The position numbers were made by a program, and so were the translations under genes. Positions 1 through 3,998 of a stretch of 6,115 bases of DNA are shown here, piece by piece; the stretch's first letter is position 1, and each line of letters begins with the position of its first letter. The DNA comes from Prolixibacteraceae bacterium (GTDB lineage Bacteria; Bacteroidota; Bacteroidia; Bacteroidales; Prolixibacteraceae). The stretch covers positions 1-6,115 of the forward strand of contig DMFR01000281.1 in NCBI GenBank assembly GCA_003450125.1. Direction: 5' to 3'. Under the pieces are notes generated by a model that saw only the letters and a list, made by a program, of their open reading frames with translations, searched no databases and was not told the DNA's origin.

Positions 1-42
1 CACTGCATATCGTCGGCAGCGTCAGATGTGTATAAGAGACAG
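1..42 (+). other. Untrimmed Illumina Nextera adapter with i5 index (artefact)
   Basis: Bases 10-42 match the Nextera Read 1 transposase adapter: TCGTCGGCAGCGTC followed by the 19-base Tn5 mosaic end AGATGTGTATAAGAGACAG at 24-42. Bases 2-9 read ACTGCATA, which I recall as the Nextera i5 index S506, and base 1 fits the last base of the P5 oligonucleotide. The order index, adapter, mosaic end, genomic DNA is exactly that of a library molecule. This is library sequence carried into the assembly, not biology, and it should be trimmed. The first genomic base is 43. Confidence 0.97.
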
Positions 43-1353
43 CTATATAACAGTGACCCTCACCTTTTTATTCTTCAGCTTGCTGTTGTCCACCAATTGA
101 ATCAGCTTATTCACCTCTGAAGCCAGAACGGCTACAAAAGCACAATCCTGTTTGATTTCAATGGTTCCCAATTGATCACTATTGAGCAAACCCTGTTTCA
201 TGAACAATCCTGCAATATCTCCCTTGGAGATTTTATCCTTTCTGCCCCCTGAAACAAACAGGGTTTTCCAAGCTAAGGAGGACTGCATGGGTGCCTCCTT
301 CAATTCTTCCACCTCAGCATTTTCAATAAAATCAGGCAGGTCTTCATTCTTTCCTTTGAGCACGTAGGCCGTTCCATCGTTGAACATCCGGGCAGTGCGT
401 CCGTTGCGGTGGGTGAATTCATGACTTCTCTGAGGAAGCTGGTAATGAATGATGAATTTGATCTCCGGAATGTCGATTCCTCTTGCAGCCAGGTCTGTAG
501 CTACAATTAACTGATGGGTTCCATTACGGAATTTGATCAGTGCCCGTTCACGATCCTTTTGTTCCATACCGCCATAAAAACAACCGTGATTGATATTTCG
601 GTAGGTCAGAAAGTCACTAACTTCCTGGATGGTATCTTTGAAGTTACAGAACACAATTCCTGGTTGATCCCCCAGTTGGTGAAGCAAAAGGGCAAGCGTT
701 TCCAGTTTATCCTGCGAAGGAGAGAGTATCGTTTTAATTTTGAGCTGCGAAGGTACTTTGTCAAGGTAATTAAGACAAACAGGATTTTTAAGATTGACAA
801 ACCTAGGGATCTCCACTTCCTGGGTGGCAGAAGTCAGTATCTTTTTGCGGATGTTGGGCAATAAGCCAAGGATTTCCCTCATTTCATTTTCAAAACCAAT
901 TTCCAGGGACTTATCGAATTCATCGAGTACAAGGGTACTGATGAGTTGGGTGGAGAAGTTCTCCCTTCTCATGTGATCGGCAATTCTACCAGGAGTACCA
1001 ATCAGAATGGCAGGACGGTGACGGATCTCGGTTTTATCTTTAGAACCGGCCCTTCCTCCATATACGGCATTGGCCTTATAGCCAGTACCCATTTCACGGA
1101 TGACCTGCTCAATCTGGATAGCCAGTTCACGCGAAGGAACCACAATGAGCACCTGCACTTCAGCACAGTTAATATCCAATTCAGCAATGATGGGTAATAG
1201 AAACGCAAGGGTTTTACCGGTTCCTGTTGGAGACAACAATACGATTTCCGGAGAGGAAAGAATAGTTTCCTGAGCCTCTACCTGCATGGCATTGAGTTTC
1301 TCAATACCCAGTTTTTCCAGAATATGGATTTGATTTTTTATCGGACTTGACAT
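43..1353 (-). CDS. DEAD-box ATP-dependent RNA helicase, DbpA-like
   Basis: This 436-residue protein is an ATP-dependent RNA helicase expected to act in the cytoplasm. The two RecA-like domains carry, in order, a Q-motif region (about 13-28), motif I SPTGTGKT (41-48), Ia PSRELA (73-78), Ib TPGR (120-123), motif II DEFD (144-147), motif III SAT (175-177), motif IV near IVFCN (233-237), motif V ATDLAARGID (285-294) and motif VI HRNGRTAR (315-322). The tail (about 366-436), starting at SGGRKDK and ending KKVRVTVI, resembles the DbpA RNA-binding domain, which in E. coli DbpA (457 aa) recognises 23S rRNA hairpin 92. A role in large-subunit assembly is therefore inferred. Motif II has Phe where the family name motif has Ala. 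The stop codon TAG occupies 45-43, the first three genomic bases after the adapter; the C-terminus is at the family's normal end, so the gene looks complete. The ATG at 1353 lies 4 bases after a TAnnTTTG element and 19 bases after the chrA remnant stop. Confidence 0.93.
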   Translation of the reverse strand: MSSPIKNQIHILEKLGIEKLNAMQVEAQETILSSPEIVLLSPTGTGKTLAFLLPIIAELDINCAEVQVLIVVPSRELAIQIEQVIREMGTGYKANAVYGGRAGSKDKTEIRHRPAILIGTPGRIADHMRRENFSTQLISTLVLDEFDKSLEIGFENEMREILGLLPNIRKKILTSATQEVEIPRFVNLKNPVCLNYLDKVPSQLKIKTILSPSQDKLETLALLLHQLGDQPGIVFCNFKDTIQEVSDFLTYRNINHGCFYGGMEQKDRERALIKFRNGTHQLIVATDLAARGIDIPEIKFIIHYQLPQRSHEFTHRNGRTARMFNDGTAYVLKGKNEDLPDFIENAEVEELKEAPMQSSLAWKTLFVSGGRKDKISKGDIAGLFMKQGLLNSDQLGTIEIKQDCAFVAVLASEVNKLIQLVDNSKLKNKKVRVTVI

Positions 1354-1357
1354 CCGG

Positions 1358-1365
1358 CAAAGGTA
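1358..1365 (-). promoter_or_regulatory. Bacteroidota -7 promoter element for the helicase gene
   Basis: The minus strand reads TACCTTTG, a perfect match to the Bacteroidota -7 consensus TAnnTTTG, followed by CCGG and then the helicase ATG. With the usual geometry the transcript would start on or within a base or two of the ATG, giving a leaderless or nearly leaderless mRNA. No TTTG -33 element lies at the common distance of about 20 bases; the nearest TTTG is 25 bases upstream. The element lies between the chrA remnant stop and the ATG, so the helicase probably does not depend on the decayed genes upstream. Confidence 0.5.
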
Positions 1366-1372
1366 CTTTATT

Positions 1373-1573
1373 TCAGATGATAATGGTCAGCAAATAACCT
1401 ATGGTTGCACCCCCCATTACAACGAGTGCGCTATTTATTCTTCTGAAGTTAAACGTAACCGCAATACTTAATAATCCTATTACAATGGTTCGCCAGTCGG
1501 TAATGCTTTCCTTGCCCATCACATAACAAATGTCCATGATAATAGCCACAGAAGCCACATTTACCGCATCCAA
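1373..1573 (-). pseudogene. chrA: Chromate transporter ChrA, C-terminal fragment (5'-truncated)
   Basis: From the minus-strand codon at 1573 the frame encodes 66 residues beginning LDAVNVAS and ending at a TGA at 1375-1373. They match the C-terminal end of the ChrA (CHR) family of membrane chromate/anion transporters: the LDAVNVAS helix start, a central region with ITDWRTIVIG, the charged FRRINSAL turn and the glycine-rich end VVMGGATIGYLL. Two to three hydrophobic segments are visible. A single CHR domain is usually about 170-190 residues, so the first half or more is missing. Upstream of 1573 the frame runs on to an ATG at 1627, but that part is doxX coding sequence read in the wrong frame. 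The fragment is unlikely to transport anything. The family call rests on pattern recognition of a short piece and is fairly firm. Confidence 0.72.
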
Positions 1574-1718
1574 GGGCATCAGGAAATAGAAATTTCTGTA
1601 TTCCTTCTGACAGGAAGACCACACCAACCCTTATACGGATCAGAAGGGTGGTTTTTGAAGGATCTGTATGGATAATTGGCGGATACATGGGAAAGATGGA
1701 TTGAAATTTAAATTTCAA
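1569..1718 (-). pseudogene. DoxX-family membrane protein, N-terminal fragment (3'-truncated)
   Basis: The minus strand encodes about 50 residues containing SKTTLLIRIRVGVVFLSEG (21-39) and then IQKFLFPDALG (40-50). This is the characteristic first membrane helix and following loop of Bacteroidota DoxX-family proteins, normally about 130-150 residues with four helices. After FPDALG (codon 50, 1571-1569) similarity stops abruptly: the frame continues into chrA sequence read out of phase (CGKCGFCGYYHG...) and ends at a stop at 1451-1449. The start is uncertain: TTG at 1718 has no ATG upstream before the in-frame stop at 1760-1758, while ATG at 1688 would begin MYPPII. The fragment keeps a plausible promoter (1753-1784) but lacks most of the protein, so a nonfunctional remnant is likely. 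Confidence 0.72.
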
Positions 1719-1752
1719 ATAGTTGGTTAGGACTGATTTGAAGAAACGACAG

Positions 1753-1784
1753 TAAAGTTAATCGATTGGGGACAAATCAACAAA
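1753..1784 (-). promoter_or_regulatory. Candidate Bacteroidota promoter for the doxX remnant
   Basis: On the minus strand TTTG (1784-1781) is followed after 20 bases by TAACTTTA (1760-1753), which fits the -33 TTTG / -7 TAnnTTTG arrangement with one mismatch in the last base. Transcription would start near 1750-1745, about 30 bases before the TTG at 1718 and about 60 before the ATG at 1688. The region is AT-rich, so a chance match is possible. Confidence 0.35.
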
Positions 1785-1799
1785 TAATTATTTTCCACC

Positions 1800-1815
1800 G
1801 CCAACTATTCTTGGC
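1800..1815 (-). terminator. Weak hairpin after the sugar dehydrogenase gene
   Basis: Six bases after the dehydrogenase stop the minus strand reads GCCAA-GAATAG-TTGGC, a 5-bp stem with a 6-base loop, extendable by two G-T wobbles. It is followed by GGTGGAAAATAATTATTTG rather than a direct U-run, so as an intrinsic terminator it is weak. Its position at the gene end is the main reason to list it. Confidence 0.3.
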
Positions 1816-1821
1816 AAAAGT

Positions 1822-3270
1822 TTAAGGGCCTGCTTTAATCAGCTTCTGTACAAAATTTTTACCATCAATGACAATATTCAAAAGGTAAGTTCCAAAAGGA
1901 AGTGTCCCGGGATCAAATTCATAATTGGCTTCCCGAAAAGAAGCCTTATAAACCAGGATGCCTTTTATGTCAGAAAGCGTAATTTGAATTTCATTTCCAT
2001 TGTTGCGCCCTGTTTCTATGCGGATTTTATTGGAAGACGGGAATTGAGTTACTTTGATTTCCCCCATTGGATCTGCGTTTGCACTTGTTGCCGTTGTAGA
2101 ATAATCGAGAACCTTGAAGATTGTTTTACTTTTTGCCCCTGCAATATAGAGTTGGCCCTGGGCATCTTCCCCAAAAGTGGTGAAACTATTACCGGGGAAA
2201 TGACCAAAATCTTCCTTCACCCAGTTACCGGCCTCTTTGTGAAGGGTCCATATTCTGTCGGAACAATAATCGGCAAAGAAGTATTGACCGTAATACGAAG
2301 AGGATTGTGTTCCCCGGTAAACAAATCCACCGGTTACCGAACACTCTTCCCCATGCGGGTAAGTGTAAATGGGAGGAGTGAAGGTGGTTTTTGAATCGCA
2401 TTCAGAGTCATTGTAGATTTTATTTCCTTCATAGCATCTCCATCCATAGTTTTCGCCCCCTTTATCGCCAGAAGGTTGAAAGTCGATCTCTTCAATAGCA
2501 TCCTGGCCAACATCTCCGATCCACAAATCACCTGTCAGGCGGTCGAAACTAAATCTCCATGGGTTACGCAGTCCGAGTGCCCATATTTCACCCAAAGTGG
2601 TTTTACTGTTGTAAAAAGGATTGGAAGCAGGAATGGCATAAGGATTGCCGTTGTTAACATCTATGCGAAGCATTTTCCCAAGAAATTGCTTCGGATTCTG
2701 AGCCCTGTTACCAGGATCTCCTTCCGAACCACCATCCCCCAGGCCTATGTATAGAAATCCATCGGGACCGAAGCACAAATTGCCTCCATTGTGGTTTATG
2801 AATGGTTGAGGTTGGGTCAGTATCGCCACCTCGCTATCAGCATCGGCCATGTCCGGATTACTGGAACTGGCCTTAAACCTTGAAATGTGGGTAACGTCTC
2901 CCTTTCCTACATAATTTACGTAAAAGTACCCGTTTGTTTTATAGTCTGGATGAAATGCCAGACCCAGCAGACCTCTTTCACCCCCAAAAGTGACCCTATC
3001 ATGAATGTCGAGAAAAGGCAGGTCATTAACTTTGCCATTGGGATCTACAATGCGGATATATCCTTCCTGATCGACCACGAACAAGCGGCTGTCACCTGCA
3101 TTGGCAATAGATACTGGATTTGTGAGCCCCGTTGCAAAGGAAACCATCTTGTTTTCAATCTTTGGTTCTTCTTTTGGATTATCTTTGGTATTATCAGTGT
3201 TTTGACAACTGGTGTTATTGAATGTCAGCAGGAGAATCAATAACCAAAACATCTTGTGAAGTGATTTCAT
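1822..3270 (-). CDS. PQQ-dependent sugar (aldose) dehydrogenase, exported, with T9SS sorting domain
   Basis: This 482-residue protein belongs to the glucose/sorbosone dehydrogenase (GSDH, HHIP-like) six-bladed beta-propeller family, which oxidises aldose sugars with pyrroloquinoline quinone outside the cytoplasm. Diagnostic pieces are GGERGLLGLAFHPDY (97-110), INHNGGNLCFGPDG (158-171; His160 is the likely catalytic base, as in soluble glucose dehydrogenase), GLRNPWRFSFD (233-243; Arg235 at the expected PQQ-contacting site), IGDVGQD (251-257), NYGWRCYEG (274-282) and SVTGGFVYRG (311-320). The N-terminus is a signal peptide (MKSLHKMFWLLILLLTF) ending in NNTSC, with Cys22 as a possible lipidation site. 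After a Thr/Ser/Ala linker (about 391-399), residues about 405-479 resemble a type A type IX secretion sorting domain: SDIKGILVYKA, LPFGTYLLNI and a final KLIK. Sugar substrate and true PQQ dependence are inferred from family. The gene diverges from ogt; I see no clear promoter upstream. Confidence 0.88.
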   Translation of the reverse strand: MKSLHKMFWLLILLLTFNNTSCQNTDNTKDNPKEEPKIENKMVSFATGLTNPVSIANAGDSRLFVVDQEGYIRIVDPNGKVNDLPFLDIHDRVTFGGERGLLGLAFHPDYKTNGYFYVNYVGKGDVTHISRFKASSSNPDMADADSEVAILTQPQPFINHNGGNLCFGPDGFLYIGLGDGGSEGDPGNRAQNPKQFLGKMLRIDVNNGNPYAIPASNPFYNSKTTLGEIWALGLRNPWRFSFDRLTGDLWIGDVGQDAIEEIDFQPSGDKGGENYGWRCYEGNKIYNDSECDSKTTFTPPIYTYPHGEECSVTGGFVYRGTQSSSYYGQYFFADYCSDRIWTLHKEAGNWVKEDFGHFPGNSFTTFGEDAQGQLYIAGAKSKTIFKVLDYSTTATSANADPMGEIKVTQFPSSNKIRIETGRNNGNEIQITLSDIKGILVYKASFREANYEFDPGTLPFGTYLLNIVIDGKNFVQKLIKAGP

Positions 3271-3375
3271 GATTATAGATTTTTAGTTCGAATTGTGTTG
3301 AATGTTCTGAATATGAAGGATTAACAATTCACAGTAAAAAATGTTGAGTTTCAGGTAGTAGTCAATTATTATAAA

Positions 3376-3389
3376 TTTTCCTGGGAAAA
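3376..3389. repeat. Short inverted repeat in the divergent intergenic region
   Basis: TTTTCC-TG-GGAAAA is a 6-bp inverted repeat around two central bases, lying in the 157-base gap (3271-3427) between the divergent dehydrogenase and ogt genes, about 27 bases upstream of the ogt -7 element. It could be an operator, but it is short and AT-rich and may be chance. Apart from this and the ogt promoter I see nothing else definable in the gap. Confidence 0.2.
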
Positions 3390-3415
3390 ATAAGCTCTCC
3401 TTCATCTGACTTTCC

Positions 3416-3423
3416 TATTTTTG
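3416..3423 (+). promoter_or_regulatory. Bacteroidota -7 promoter element for ogt
   Basis: TATTTTTG is a full match to TAnnTTTG and is followed by GGGA and the ogt ATG at 3428. The 4-base gap to the ATG is the same as at the helicase gene, again implying a leaderless or nearly leaderless transcript. No -33 TTTG is seen about 20 bases upstream. Confidence 0.45.
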
Positions 3424-3427
3424 GGGA

Positions 3428-3907
3428 ATGGAATACCGTTCAACCTATAAAAGTCCTTTAGGCCTTCTGCTCTTGAAATCGGATGGCTTGTCAATGACTG
3501 AAATATCTTTTTCAGAAGTTGAGTTACAAGAGAAAAACGATTGTACAGTATTGTCGAAATGTGAACAACAATTGGAAGATTATTTCTCGGGTAAATGCCT
3601 CGGTTTTGACTTGCCTTTAAATCCTGAAGGAACTGAATTTCAGAAGAAAGTGTGGGCCGAACTGCTTAAAATCCCTGTAGGGGAAACCATTACTTATTCT
3701 GAATTGGCTGTCAGGTTAGGCGACCCCAAATTGGTAAGGGCTGTTGGAACCGCCAATGGACGAAACCCACTGGCCATCGTGATTCCTTGTCACAGGGTAA
3801 TCGGCGCCGGGAACAAATTGACCGGTTATGCCGGAGGTCTGGACAGAAAACTGGCGCTACTTAAACATGAAATGAAGTCGAATCCATCAAAACAGACGCT
3901 GTTTTAA
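3428..3907 (+). CDS. ogt: Methylated-DNA--[protein]-cysteine S-methyltransferase
   Basis: This 159-residue suicide repair enzyme transfers alkyl groups from O6-alkylguanine (and O4-alkylthymine) in DNA to its own cysteine. The C-terminal catalytic domain (about 69-150) has EFQKKVWAELLKIPVGET, then TYSELA with Tyr90 for base flipping, RAVGTANGRNP with Arg104 as the finger residue and Asn113 as the hinge, the active-site motif IPCHRVIG with nucleophile Cys121, and GYAGGLDRKLALLKHE ending in the conserved Glu148. The N-terminal 1-65 is the usual variable ribonuclease-like domain, starting with the SPLGLLLLKSDG pattern. Length is typical of Ogt/AGT proteins, and there is no Ada regulatory domain, so it is not expected to act as the adaptive-response regulator. 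The start is set by the -7 element immediately upstream. It is followed 91 bases later by a P-type ATPase with no evident functional link. Confidence 0.96.
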   Translation: MEYRSTYKSPLGLLLLKSDGLSMTEISFSEVELQEKNDCTVLSKCEQQLEDYFSGKCLGFDLPLNPEGTEFQKKVWAELLKIPVGETITYSELAVRLGDPKLVRAVGTANGRNPLAIVIPCHRVIGAGNKLTGYAGGLDRKLALLKHEMKSNPSKQTLF

Positions 3908-3915
3908 AGTTTAAC

Positions 3916-3931
3916 TTAAGAATATTCTTAA
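3916..3931. promoter_or_regulatory. Perfect 16-bp palindrome between ogt and the ATPase gene
   Basis: TTAAGAATATTCTTAA is its own reverse complement, starting 9 bases after the ogt stop. Its right end overlaps the TAACTTTA -7-like element of the ATPase gene, and TTAACTT occurs twice with 17-base periodicity (3911-3917 and 3928-3934). A dimeric repressor site controlling the ATPase is a reasonable inference. A terminator is less likely because there is no loop, no GC stem and no T-run. Confidence 0.35.
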
Positions 3932-3936
3932 CTTTA
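3929..3936 (+). promoter_or_regulatory. Candidate -7 element for the P-type ATPase gene
   Basis: TAACTTTA matches TAnnTTTG except for the last base, and lies about 62 bases before the ATPase ATG at 3999. No clear TTTG is present 20 bases upstream. If used, it gives a leader of about 55-60 bases, unlike the near-leaderless helicase and ogt genes. Confidence 0.3.
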
Positions 3937-3998
3937 GAGGCATCAAATACGGGGAAGCTATACCTGCTACCCAAACAAAAATCAACTAAAAGTAGCAT

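Noticed and set aside
24..42. Tn5 mosaic end as a sign of a natural transposon
   Set aside because: It is directly preceded by the synthetic Nextera adapter and a sample index, so it comes from library preparation.
514..864. 116-codon plus-strand frame opposite the helicase
   Set aside because: Antisense to helicase motifs III to V, with no family features of its own.
1373..1718. A DoxX-ChrA fusion protein or programmed frameshift joining the two frames
   Set aside because: Both parts are truncated in the middle of their domains and I see no classic slippery heptamer with a downstream structure at the join; a deletion or assembly join explains it better.
1984..2394. 136-codon open frame on the plus strand opposite the sugar dehydrogenase
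   Set aside because: It is antisense to a well-supported GSDH-family gene, its product has no recognisable domain, and its composition is what the complementary strand of that gene would give.
3290..3330. Inverted repeat GAATTGT / ACAATTC upstream of the sugar dehydrogenase
   Set aside because: Only 7 bp with a 27-base spacer in AT-rich DNA, and neither arm extends; this is expected by chance.
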